Shown here: positions 33,770 to 43,959 of the stretch, piece by piece
Numbering within the stretch: the stretch's first letter is position 1
Layout: each line of letters begins with the position of its first letter
Made by a program: the position numbers and the translations under genes
The notes under the pieces: generated by a model
Databases searched by the model: none
Told to the model about the DNA's origin: nothing
The model's input: only the letters and a program-made list of their open reading frames with translations
Source: Calamus simplicifolius
Taxonomy: Eukaryota; Streptophyta; Magnoliopsida; Arecales; Arecaceae
NCBI GenBank assembly: GCA_900491605.1
Contig: UESW01003900.1
Span: 128,528-192,527, forward strand
DNA: 64,000 bases
Direction of reading: 5' to 3'

Positions 33770-33782
33770 TGGTATCAGAGCC
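33770..33782 (+). promoter_or_regulatory. Copia primer-binding site
   Basis: TGGTATCAGAGCC, complementary to the 3' end of initiator-methionine tRNA, two bases after the LTR. Confidence 0.9.
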
Positions 33783-33897
33783 AGGTTCAAGGAGTAATCT
33801 GGAGGCCTTCAAGGAGTTGAAATAATTTCAACAGAATCTCATCAAGGTACTTCTCTATTTTATAAAATTTATTTTTGTGCTATTTTTGAAATTGGCC

Positions 33898-35334
33898 ATG
33901 GGGAGTAGCATAAAAATAGAGGTTGAGAAGTTTGATGGGAAAGGAAGTTTCTCCATGTGAAAAGTCCGGGTAGAGGACCTCCTTGTGCAGCAGGGTTTAG
34001 ATTTGGCTTTGGAGGAAAGGCCAGATGGGATGACAGACAAGCAGTGGATTTCATTGGAGAAGAAGACATGTTCAATGATCAGGGGCTGTCTGGCGGATTC
34101 AGTCCTCTATTCAGTGCTGGAGGAGAAGACCCCGAAGGGACTCTGGACGAAGTTGCACACCCTCTATATGGGAAAGAATATGTGCAACAAGTTGATGTTG
34201 AAGAAGCGCCTCTACAGCCTTCGGATGTCAGAAGGTGGAGATGTGCTGGGTCACATCCAGATATTCGACCAGATGAGCAATGAACTTCTGAATGTTGGGG
34301 TCAAGATGGAGGAAGAAGATAAAGCACTTCTGCTTTTATGTTCAATGCCCACGTCTTATGACTCATTGGTCACAACACTGCTCTATGGGAAGGAGACATT
34401 AATTTATGAAGATATTGTCTCGGTGCTTCGGATGAATGAGTAGAGGGAGAAGATGACCAAGGAAGCTGTTCCCCAGGAGGGTCTATCAGTTGGGGAAAGG
34501 ACAGGCAGAGGTAGGGGCAGGGACAGAAGTAAGTCTGGAGGACGATCAAAGTCCAGGAAAGGCAAGAGAGAGCTGAAGTGCTATAAGTGTGGAGAGGTAG
34601 GACATTTTAAGAAGAATTGTCCTAAGTGGAAAAATCAGAAGGGAGAAAAAGGAGGATCTGAGTCTGTGAGTACAGTTGCAGATCAGGAGGTGGAGGATGA
34701 TCTCTTGGTTGTATCAGATGATCACAGGCACAGCACAGAGATGTGGACCTTGGATTCAGCCTGTTCTCATCATTACACTCCCAACCAGTCATGGTTCAGT
34801 ACTTACACAGAGGTTGAGGAGGGGAATGTGACTCTTAGAGATAATCACCCTTGCAAGGTGGCAGGTATTGGCACAGTGAGGGTGAGGATGTTTGATGGTA
34901 TAGTGCGCACTCTTACCAGTGTGAAGCATGTCCCAGAACTCAAGAAGAATCTGGTATCACTGGGGTACTTGGAGCGGACTGGATACAGCTTCAGCAGTCG
35001 TGCCAGGAGTGGAGTTCTGAACATCTCCAATGGAGCCATGGTGGTGATGAGAGGGAGGAGGCTGGAAAATAATCTATACAAGATGGAGGGCTCTGTGATG
35101 ACTGTGAAATCTGAGGTGGTAGCTGTGGAGCAAGATCCCCGGGATGTGTACAGGATGTGGCATTACCGCCTGGGCCACATGGGAGACAAGGGGATGAAAG
35201 AACTGAGCAAGAGAGGTCTGCTTCCAGACTTGAGTAGCGAAGATATGGAGATCTGTGAGCCTTGTCAGATGGGAAAGCAGAGGAGAGTACAGTTCTCAGT
35301 CAGCACAGCTAGGAGTGTGAACCCCTGGAGTTAG
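33898..35334 (+). pseudogene. Copia gag, protease and GAG-pre-integrase region
   Basis: One frame runs from ATG 33898 to 35334 with two in-frame stops: TGA at 33958, where a Trp is expected (FSMxKVRVEDLL), and TAG at 34441 (MNExREKMTK). The gag core shows KNMCNKLMLKKRLYSLRMSE, followed by a basic Arg/Gly linker and the zinc knuckle CYKCGEVGHFKKNCPKW. The protease motif LDSACSHH follows, with Ala replacing the Gly of the usual DSG. Then come LRDNHPCKVAGIGTVRV and the HHCC-type pre-integrase region (MWHYRLGHMGDKGMKELSKR, CEPCQMGKQRRVQF). A +1 shift near 35325 separates it from integrase. The features suggest a Tork-type Copia. Confidence 0.85.
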
Positions 35335-37014
35335 TACACACAGATGTCTGGGGACCAGCCCCAGTTTCTGCAAGGAATGGGGCCAGATACTTTATGACCC
35401 TGATAGATGATTTCTCAAGGAAGCTGTGGATCTACTTTATGAAGGAGAAATCAGAGGTCTTCACCAAGTTCAAAATCTGGAAGGCTGAGGTGGAGAAGGA
35501 GCAGGGTAAAAGTGTGAAGTGTCTGAGGTCTGATAATGGCGGGGAATACACCAGCAGGGAGTTCCAGATTTTTTGTGAGGAGTGGGGCATCAGAAGGCAC
35601 TTCTCGGTGATGGGAACTCCTCAACAAATGGGGTGGCTGAGAGGATGAACAGAACACTATTGGAAAAGGCAAGATGCTTAAGGCTGTAGGCAGGGCTTCC
35701 AAAGATGTTCTGGGTTGACGCAGTAGATGCAGCTAGCTACTGGTCAATCGGTCACCGCATACCAGGTTAGATGGAGACATTCCAGAGGAGATATGGTCTG
35801 GAAGGAAGACAAGCCTAAACCATCTAAGGGTGTTTGGATGCACAGCATATGTGCATGTTGGAGCTGGGGAGCGGAGTAAGTTGGATGCCAGGTCTAAGAA
35901 GATGGTGTTCCTAGGCTACCCGCGAGGAGTCAAGGGGTATCGGCTATGGGACCCCTTGGAGAAGAAGGTTGTCATCAGCAGAGATGTAACCTTTGATGAG
36001 AGCTCAATCCTCCAGAACAGAAGTGGCATGGATGCACAGCAGGGACTACAGGAGGTAGAACACGGTAACACTAGTCAGACAACCTCCTATACAGTTGTGC
36101 CATTTGCTAGTGGACCAGGAGGATTTGAGATTCAGGTGGAGAGGACTGACAGAGGGGGTAGAAGCCAGGGAGTTCAGCAGGATGCAGCTGGACAGGGGAC
36201 TGATACTGGGATCGCACAGCAAAGGCCCAGGAGGAACGTGCGACCACCAGTTCGATACGGCTTTGAGGATTCGTTGTCATATGCCCTGGTGACAGCGAAT
36301 GGAGACCCTTTCACCTATGAGGAGGCTATGGAAAGTCAGGATAGAGATAGGTGGATCCATGCTATGGCAGAGGAAATGCAGTCTCTTCACAGCAATAATA
36401 CGTGGCAGGTGGTCCAGCTGCCACAAGGAAAGAAACCCATTGGTTGTAAATGGGTTTATCAGCGCAAGGAAGGAGCTTCAGAACAAGAGGGTATCAGGTA
36501 TAAGGCAAGACTAGTGGCCAAAGGATACTCTCAGAAAGAAGGCATCGATTATGGTGAGATATTTTCTCCAGTTGTCAGGCACACTTCCATCAGACTATTA
36601 TTGAGTATTGTAGCAGCTCAGGACTTGGAGCTGGAGCAGATGGATGTGAAGACAGCATTCCTCCATGGTCATTTGGAGGAGAGCATCTACATGGAGCAGC
36701 CACCAGGGTTTAGAGAACCAAGATCAGATGGAAAAGTCTGTTTGCTGAAGAAATCTCTGTATGGGCTGAAGCAGTCGCCGAGGCAGTGGTACAAGAGATT
36801 TGACACTTATGTTAGGAGCATTGGACTTTCCAGGTGTGAGTATGATTCTTGTGTGTATGTTAAATCTCTGGATGATGGGTCTAGGATGTACTTACTCTTG
36901 TATGTAGATGACATGCTGATAGCATGCAAGAGTGAGAAGGCTGTACAGGAACTGAAGATAGCTTTGTCTCGGGAGTTTGAGATGAAGGATCTGGGGCCAG
37001 CAGGAAGATCCTAG
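35335..37014 (+). pseudogene. Copia integrase and reverse transcriptase
   Basis: The integrase catalytic core starts LIDDFSRKLWIYFMKEKSEV and continues KCLRSDNGGEYTSREFQ. A one-base loss at about 35632 changes the conserved TPQQNGVAER region, and a TAG at about 35685 plus further small shifts follow. The frame 35830-37014 resumes with FGCTAYVHVGAGERSKLDAR, then the linker. Reverse transcriptase has WVYQRKEGASEQEGIRYKAR, LVAKGYSQKEGIDYGEIFSP, MDVKTAFLHGHLEESIYMEQ, and the active site LLLYVDDMLIAC with both Asp residues intact. Another one-base loss at about 37002 (GPAxRKILG) breaks it from RNase H. Confidence 0.88.
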
Positions 37015-37016
37015 GG

Positions 37017-37919
37017 ATGGAAATCATCAGAGATAGATCCAAAGGTGTGCTGCATCTGAGTCAGGGTGGCTACATTAAAAAGATTCTGGAGCGATATGGG
37101 ATGAAGGATGCCAAACCGACAGCACTACCTTTGGCAGTACATTTTTCCTTATCGAAGACCATGTCACCACAGACTGAGGTGGAGGCTCAGGAGATGGAGA
37201 AGGTACCATATGCTTCTGGTGTTGGAAGCCTTATGTATGCCATGGTATGTTGTAGGCCAGACATAGCCCATGCAGTGAGCCAAGTGAGCAGGTTCATGGC
37301 GCACCCTGGCAGGGAGCACTGGCGAGCACTAAAGGGAATCTTCAGGTACTTGGTAGGTACAGTTGGGGTTGGTATTTGCTATGGACAGCAAGAAGGTGCT
37401 GAGAGATCCAACTTATCCAAGGAGGCTCGTGGGCAGTTATATGGGTATGTGGATGCAGACTTTGGTGGAGATGTGGACACTAGGAGATCCACAACAGGCT
37501 TTGTGTTCAGCCTGTTTGGTGGTCCAGTATCGTGGAGATCATGTCTGCAGCCCATCACAGCCTTATCTACCACGGAGGCAGAATACATAGGTATCACAGA
37601 GGCAGCAAAGGAAGCTCTTTGGCTGAAGGGCTTGATGCTGGAGATGGGACTTGATCAGAAGGTTGTCCAGATGCATAGTGACAGCCAGAGTGCTCTGATG
37701 CTTGCGCAGAATGCAGTCTATCATGCCAGGACGAAGCACATTGACCTCAGATACCACAGGATCAGAGAGCTGGTGGAAGATGGTGAGGTGGAGCTGGTGA
37801 AGGTATACACCAAAGAAAATCCAGCAGATGCACTAACTAAGGTTCTTCCACGGGACAGTTTTCAAAAGTGTATTTCGTTGTTAAAGCTGATGGACACAGT
37901 GGACGTGCTGAGGCCTTGA
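37017..37919 (+). pseudogene. Copia RNase H domain (open frame, separated from pol)
   Basis: A 300-codon open frame covers the end of reverse transcriptase (MEIIRDRSKGVLHLSQGGYI, YASGVGSLMYAMVCCRPDIA) and RNase H: GYVDADFGGDVDTRRSTTGF, TALSTTEAEYIGITEAAKEA and LHSDSQSALMLAQN-type residues, ending TKHIDLRYHRIREL and a stop at 37919. The polypurine tract and 3' LTR follow within 20 bases. Detached from the upstream frame by a one-base deletion, so not expressed as a normal polyprotein. Confidence 0.88.
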
Positions 37920-37925
37920 AAGCAC

Positions 37926-37937
37926 CAAGGTGGAGAT
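37926..37937 (+). promoter_or_regulatory. Copia polypurine tract
   Basis: CAAGGTGGAGAT immediately precedes the 3' LTR at 37938. Confidence 0.85.
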
Positions 37938-38412
37938 TGTTGGGCCTGGTGTGGTGCTATTAAGGCCCAGGTGCGCTAACTTATATTGGGCTGGGTTTGA
38001 GTCCAAGGGTTGAGATTAAATCAAGTCACGGGTGTACACGGGCTTGGGGATTAGTTTAATCTCATTGGGTTAGTCCATGGGAGTTTTTGTTGAGTCTGGG
38101 TCTGGCCCACTTCGTGGATGTATTTAAACTCTAGTCTCTAGGGTTTGGATGGAATAGAGAACAGATTTTTTTCTCCCAAAAATTCCCTTCTCTCATCATA
38201 GGGCGGCAGCCCTTTCTTTCTCCTCCCCATCTTCCTCCTTTTTCAAGGTCTAAACCTAACAGGATTAGAAATCCTTAGTTCTAGTTCTTGTTGAACGGGG
38301 AATCCCATTGCTATTCATCAAGGTCTAAACCTAACAGGATTAGAAATCCTTAGTTCTAGTTCTTGTTCAACGGGGAATCCCATTGCTATTCATCAAGGTA
38401 TAAATCCTAACA
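37938..38412 (+). repeat. Copia 3' LTR
   Basis: 475 bp, TGTTGGGCC..CCTAACA. It joins copy A' of the flanking duplication at 38413. Confidence 0.95.
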
Positions 38413-38831
38413 AGTCGAATGTTTAGACTAGAGTCTAAGAAGCCAGAGCTATCTTCTAGATTGCATGGATTAGATAGTTTAGCTTTTATTCCTAGAAGAT
38501 AATCTTATGAAACGTTAGATCAGAGCTTTTTTTTTTTTTTTTGGCGCAGGGAGGGGGGATGGGATGGGGAAGTAATTTGAAAGTTATAATTCATTAGAAG
38601 CAGGATAGTTTGGGTGGGTTATCTCCTACTTTGCTTTAAAAAAAGGTCATTAGAAGCTGGAAGTACCTGTGATCAGTGACTATGCAGTGATCATACGGGG
38701 CGGCATTGATGAGCTGATGAATGGCCCAACAACAAGGGTTGGAATGATGCTGATAAAGTGAATGCCATTCTCCCTTGCAAACTCCCATGCAGCTTTCTCA
38801 GCTAGAGATTTGGATACAAAGTACATCTGTG
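38413..38831. repeat. Flanking duplication, copy A' (419 bp)
   Basis: Same sequence as 32878-33293. Its right edge (…CTGTG, then TCACAAAATTGG) runs on into undisturbed DFR intron 3, so this copy keeps the original upstream context, while copy A keeps the original downstream context (intron 4 side). Confidence 0.95.
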
Positions 38832-40013
38832 TCACAAAATTGGCTTATTACGTTATCATCCACTCACCCCTCCATCCTAGGAAAACAGAGATCAGAGACT
38901 GCTCTACAGATTTATATGGAAACGTACGCCAAGAACTGAAAGAATTTCAGGACTGGCATTCTACAAATAGAGCCATTAGTAGGGTTTTGATACTATGATT
39001 TCACTTGCCAAACAAATTCATGATGATCATACTTAAATTTCATGCAAGAAAAATTTAATCATATGCTTCTAAAAGGTTTGCAAATAACAAGTAGTGTGCT
39101 TTTGGAGACTGATAGTGATAGTGATTCATAGTGGTTCAATCTTCTCAGAAAAAGATTCATGTTGAGTTCATAGAGTAGGGTGACACAACACAAGAGATCT
39201 AAGGCAAGACTTGGAAGCATACCCATCCAGTCATCTTGACACACCGGCAGAACTCAGTGTCGCTCCATGAGCTCTCATCATACACTGGCTGTAGTTGCTC
39301 TTGCACGTTCACAGTCCCAGCAGAGGAGGTGAAGATCACACGCTTTACTGTCCGAGCTTTCTTGCAAGACTTCATTATGCTCAATACACCATCAACTTTG
39401 GGCTTGATCACTTCATTCTACAAGGAAAAGCATCACATTACCATGGTCAAGGGGCATAGTTATCTAGCCTTGTCCCAACTATGTGATGTTGAAGTCTTAA
39501 ATCCTAAGCCAATTCTATCATGTCTCTTTGGAAAATAGTATGATCTCTACTGTTAGCTTCAACCTTTGTTGAATTAATAGTAACAGAGACTGATAAGAAA
39601 CATTGAGTTGAAAATGATTTTCAATTACCTAACAAAGTAATCCAACACATGGAATGCCATTCAGTCTAGATGATTTGGAATAAAACTTGGATGGATAACC
39701 TTTTATTAAGTATTCAGCTCAGATGCAAATTTCAAAACAGTCCTCTCTCCCTCAGACCCAATGGATTGGAGCATTTCAATTGACTTCAGACAAGGTTTAC
39801 ACAGCAGCATGCTTGAAATTTAGAGCTAAGTATTAGTATTCACCTCAGGGTCTTTGGACTCAAAATCCATAGGAATGGCCACATGGAACACCCCAGTGCA
39901 TCCCTCAATTGCCTCATCAAAGTTACCTTCCTCACCAAGGTCTGCTTTCCAGAGGGTCAGTCTTTGGCTGGCTCCTGGAAGATCCAGTAGGGGCTTGGTC
40001 TTCTTTTGATTTG
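38667..40013 (-). pseudogene. DFR: Dihydroflavonol 4-reductase fragment, exons 2-4
   Basis: DFR reduces dihydroflavonols to leucoanthocyanidins in anthocyanin and tannin synthesis (NADPH-dependent, cytosolic). Exon 2 (40013-39844) encodes NQKKTKPLLDLPGASQRLTL and GCTGVFHVAIPMDFESKDPE. Exon 3 (39417-39223) encodes NEVIKPKVDGVLSIMKSC, RVIFTSSAGTVNV, VYDESSWSDTEFC and VKMTGW. Exon 4 (38826-38667) has the YFVSK catalytic motif and LVVGPFISSS. All borders have GT/AG sites in the expected phase. In the substrate-specificity loop, Ser follows VYDE where many DFRs have Asn, Asp or Thr. Exon 1 (the Rossmann TGASGF motif) and exons 5-6 are absent, and exon 4 here has an in-frame TAG (ITAxSLITG). About 175 of about 340 residues remain. 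A relic, not a working gene. Confidence 0.88.
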
Positions 40014-40640
40014 CTGTGAAATAGAGAAGCAGATCAATTTGCTGTTAAAAAATGATTAATTTTCATATTGAGCTTCCACAGAAATTTTGCATGCAGAGAT
40101 AGAAATATGATCATATTTGGATGAGGGATGCATTGGATCCAGTTGGCACCCTCTCTCACGCACTCATATTTGGAATACTTTGTAATTTGTTTCTAAAGCA
40201 TGCTTTAAATAATTATTTATAATTGGCTAAACAGCATAATGGAGTATGAGTAGTTTTATTCTTGATTTTTTTAATGTAGGGTACTTTTGAAATTTTGATT
40301 TTAAATAAGCATATAAAATTTTTTACTTTTTAAAATTTATAGATACTGCTTCCTATCATATGTTGCACATTCTTTGCCTTTCCATGAAAAGAGAAGAAAT
40401 CTTATAAAAGTATATTAATTTTTTAATATATTTTTATTGTTATAGTTATCAACATAATGATATGCCGGAGATTCTTTTAATTAAATATTAGTAATGGTTA
40501 GCCAATTGTATTCTTTAAGGATTTTTTTCTTCCTTTAATTTAATATCTTTTCATTTAGCTTTATATTTCTTTCTTTTCAAAAATGAGTAGGATATTTTTT
40601 AGATAAATCTAAATTTTTTTTAATGAGGTTCACTATTTTT
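40014..40640. other. DFR intron 1 remnant, no exon 1 found
   Basis: AT-rich sequence upstream of exon 2. I searched the - strand for the Rossmann-fold start of DFR and did not find it. The DFR homology is lost somewhere before the CACTA fragment near 40650. Confidence 0.4.
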
Positions 40641-40839
40641 ACTTAGATTTGATGTTATCCAACAATGCCGATTGATAAGAGTTGGATACATAAGAAATGA
40701 AATTGTTCATAATATAATAAGCGACCGATCACAGATGGGGTGTTACGACATCCAACAGATGGAGAAGCATGAAAAGTTTTTGATCAAAAGTATCCTAATT
40801 TTGCCAAGGAACCAAGAAATATAAGGTTAGGTCTTACAT

Positions 40840-41390
40840 TGATACATTGTATTAGATTATTACATTGATACATTGATACATTATATTAGATTATTACATT
40901 GATACATTGATACATTGATATAATTGTATTAGATTATTACATTGATACATTGATACATTGATAATTGTACTACATTGATACATTGATACATTGTATTAGA
41001 TTATTACATTGATACATTGATACATTGTATTACATTGATACATTGATACATTGTATTAGATTATTACATTGATACATTGTATTAGATTATTACATTAATA
41101 CATTAATACATTAATAATTGTATTACATTGATAAATTGATACATTGTATTAGATTATTACATTGATACATTGATGCATTGATACATTGTATTAGATTATT
41201 ACATTGATACATTGATACATTGATAATTGTATTAGATTATTACATTGATACATTGATACATTGTATTAGATTATTACATTGATACATTGATACATTATAT
41301 TATTACATTGATACATTGTATTATTATTACATTGATACATTGTATTAGATTATTACATTGATACATTGATACAATGATAATTATATTAGA
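40840..41390. repeat. Minisatellite of ACATTGATAC and ATTGTATTAGATT units
   Basis: About 550 bp built from two alternating words, ACATTGATACATTGATAC and ATTGTATTAGATTATT, in irregular higher-order units of 30-60 bp. It replaces most of the expected TNP2 coding region. Confidence 0.9.
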
Positions 41391-41429
41391 TTATTATCTT
41401 AAATTATTGTCTTAAATTATTATTATTTC

Positions 41430-41975
41430 TTTTCAAAGAAATCCTGTTACGGGAGAGGAGCCATCAAGACTTCATCTTTGGAATACTCTTCATTTTGACG
41501 AAAAGAAGAATCAATGGATAAATGAAAAGGCTGAAGAAACCCATGTAAGTTTTATCAATTAAAAAAATAATATTATTGAATGTAATGTTTTATACTAAAC
41601 ATATTGAATTTGTTTTCTTTTCATTGCAGGCACAGTTAGTAGAGCGACTTTCCTCACAAGACTCTACAACCGAATCAATCAATGAGGATGTCATTTTTTA
41701 GGAGGTTTTAGGCTCTAGATCTGGTTATAAAAGGGAATGGGGTCCACTACCGAAGGGTACATCGAGGTAGTTCTTCATCTTTTGAAAACTCACAATTAAA
41801 GGTTGAACTACATGAGTGCGAGATCTCATCGCTCAGCAAGAGGATAAGCTCGCTCAATAAGAGAAGACCATCCAGGATCTAAAGGCGACGACTGATGAGC
41901 TCACTACTTTCATGTGACAGCTAGTGCCTGGATATCATCCTAGTGAATCCCAGCAGACCTCACCTCCATAGTACA
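41430..41975 (+). pseudogene. Ptta/En/Spm-type transposase fragment
   Basis: Exon one: GEEPSRLHLWNTLHFDEKKN and QWINEKAEETH, then donor GTAAGTTTT. The acceptor TTTTCATTGCAG follows, and exon two: AQLVERLSSQDSTTESINED and LGSRSGYKREWGPLPKGTSR, then a frameshifted coiled-coil tail ending near 41975. Stops (for example near 41700) make it non-functional. Its sequence is close to the copies at 43970, 45130 and 30850. Confidence 0.65.
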
Positions 41976-42660
41976 TGTATTTTTTTTAATTATGTATTTT
42001 CAAAAACATTGTATATGATGATTTTATTGAAATGAATGAAAACTTTTATTAATTTTTTTATGAAACTTTTATAATAGAAAATTATTTCTAATATCGTTGC
42101 TGTAATATTACATTATATTATTGTAACAGGTGCAAAAACAAAAAAAATATTTTAAAAAATTATTCTTTTTAAAATTTAAATAAAAACTTATTACGGTGAC
42201 TTATTTTCGCCGTAACAGGGAGCTATTACTGCGAAATCAAGTCGTTATAATAAGTTTTAAATATTTTTAAAATTTAAATAAAAACTTATTACGGTGACTT
42301 ATTTTGCCGTAATAGGAAGCTATTACGGCGAAAATAAGTCGTCATAATAAGTTTTTATTAAAATTTTAAAAATATTTTAAACTTATTACGATGACTTGAT
42401 TTCACCGTAATAGGTTGATATTACAGTGAAAATAAGTCGTCGTAATAAGTTTTTTTTAATTAATTTTTTAATAATATATAATGACGATATGATTTCATCG
42501 TAAATAAGTTGTCGTAATAAGTTATTACGACAACAAGTTATTACGACGAGTTTGTATTTTATTACGACGAATTTTTTATCATCGTAATAACTTTTTACGG
42601 TGACTTTTGTACTTATTGCGATGAATTAATTCGCCATAATAAGTCATTTTTCTTGTAGTG

Positions 42661-43377
42661 ATAGCTGGTGAACCTAACATCCCTATCAGAAATAATGGTC
42701 TTGGGTAGGCCATGGAGCTTAACCACACTATCTAAGAAAAGTCAGGCTAACCTATAAGCGTCAAAGGTTTGCGAACAAGGGATGAAATAGGCCATCTTAG
42801 AGAACCTATCGACCACTACAAAGATGGAGTTGTGCTTCTTCTGGGTCTTAGGTAATCTTAGAATGAAGTCCATACTGAGGTCTTGCCAAGGACAATCAGG
42901 TACTGATAAAGGAGTATATAGATCAGTATTCTGCTTCTACTATTTTGCAACAGCACAAGTTCAACATTAGGCTACTATCAGGACAACGAGCCTTTTTAAT
43001 TCTAGCCAGTAAAATTGATCCTCTATCGCTAGAATAGTCTTATCTCTTCCAAAATGATAAGCTAATCCCCCAGCATGCATTTCCTAGACTAGGAACTCTC
43101 TAAGTGACGTCCTAGGGACACAAAGTCTATTGCCCCTAAAAAGGTAACCATCCTGGATGATATAATCATCACGGGTACTGGATGGTCCTAGCCGAAGGGT
43201 CTTATGAATTTTACCAAAGTCAGGGTAGGTTAAACCCTATAACTTCGATGCTAACAGTACTCAACAACAAAGACTTACGGCTCAAGACGTCTGCTACCTT
43301 ATTTTCTATTCCGGCATGGTGTTTCAGGACAAAAGTGTATGCCTGAATGTATTCAACCCATTTGCCCTGAGATCAGG
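42661..43377 (-). pseudogene. Gypsy (chromovirus-type) RNase H end and integrase fragment
   Basis: Reading on the - strand from 43377: WVEYIQAYTFVLKHHAGIEN and KVADVLSRK (end of RNase H), GYLFRGNRLCVPRTSLREFL and the integrase zinc region HAGGLAYHFGRDKT, then LSMDFILRLPKTQKKHNSIF, VVVDRFSKMAYFIPC, LPKTIISDRDVRFTS. The integrase core stops at 42661, where the CACTA terminus is inserted in SDRDVRFTSxFW. The other end is cut at the inverted repeat. There are several stops. The DRFSKM and SDRD motifs point to a chromovirus-type gypsy. Confidence 0.75.
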
Positions 43378-43559
43378 AGCTCCAGAAGTTCAGCACTATG
43401 GACTTCTAGGATTCCCTAATGGATTTGCATGATTAAAACAAGATGGATATTGCTATTTAAATATTTGTGAAGGTTGTAATGAGACTATTCTACTTGGTTG
43501 ATCACTGAGTTGCTATATTCCAATAGTTAGCTCTTTCTACGGATTAATCTGTGATGACT

Positions 43560-43745
43560 ATATACCTTCTTCTTAAATGAGGACCATATGATGCATCTGA
43601 TCTTCACCAAACTATACAATGATAATGTAATTGCTGCTATGCACACTATTATTAGCCTTTGACATGATAGCAGGTACAACATCAGGATCATTAGTCTCAA
43701 TATCCAAAGGAACCACACCAAATGCTTCAGAGAACGGATACCCTA
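43560..43745 (-). pseudogene. Unidentified captured exon, left-arm copy
   Basis: The - strand mirror of the exon at 45766-45940, with the same VVPLDIETNDPDVVPAIMSK-like coding and an extra base in the EAFG region. Decayed. Family not recognised. Confidence 0.35.
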
Positions 43746-43959
43746 AGCATGGAACAAACAAACAGAATATCAATGACATTATTTAGTTCAGAGGAATAGA
43801 TAATGGACTGTTAATATGTCAATTACTATGGAGATAGGGAGTACCTAAATCATCACAGTAGCTAATAATCAATTCTATTTGGGCATTGACATGAAGGTAA
43901 ACCACATGGAAAGAAGATATTATTCTTTTTTGATAAAATTTATTATCTTAAACTATTAT

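Larger units (their letters stand above)
33294..38412 (+). mobile_element. Ty1/copia retrotransposon, near-complete, antisense to DFR
   Basis: LTRs of 474 bp (33294-33767) and 475 bp (37938-38412) begin TGTTGGGCC and end CCTAACA. They differ by about five substitutions and one indel (about 1%), so the insertion is fairly young. Each LTR holds two 75-bp tandem units (AGGTCTAAACCTAACARGAT). The interior has the standard order gag, protease, integrase, reverse transcriptase, RNase H in one orientation, broken by stops and shifts. The element lies in DFR intron 3, antisense to DFR, flanked by a 416-bp direct repeat rather than a 5-bp duplication. Confidence 0.95.
40650..42660 (+). mobile_element. 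CACTA (En/Spm) element, 3' part with intact terminus
   Basis: On the + strand: a transposase start (PIDKSWIHKK at about 40665), a short TNP2-type block (VLRHPTDGEA, KVFDQKYPNFAKEPRNIRLG at about 40738-40835, one internal stop), a minisatellite, a Ptta/En/Spm-type gene (41430-41975), hairpin subterminal repeats (about 42180-42640) and the terminus AAGTCATTTTTCTTGTAGTG at 42660. The terminal 23 bp are the exact complement of the terminus at 30348. It cuts a gypsy integrase gene that resumes at 42661. Its own 5' terminus is not found nearby. Confidence 0.75.

Noticed and set aside
33957..34283. 108-codon + frame overlapping Copia gag
   Set aside because: Out-of-frame shadow of gag; the gag frame has the conserved residues.
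30348..42660. A single ordinary 12.3-kb CACTA transposon
   Set aside because: The termini match perfectly, but outside sequences do not join (LINE against gypsy), the 3-bp neighbours differ, and each end has its own outward-pointing transposase gene.
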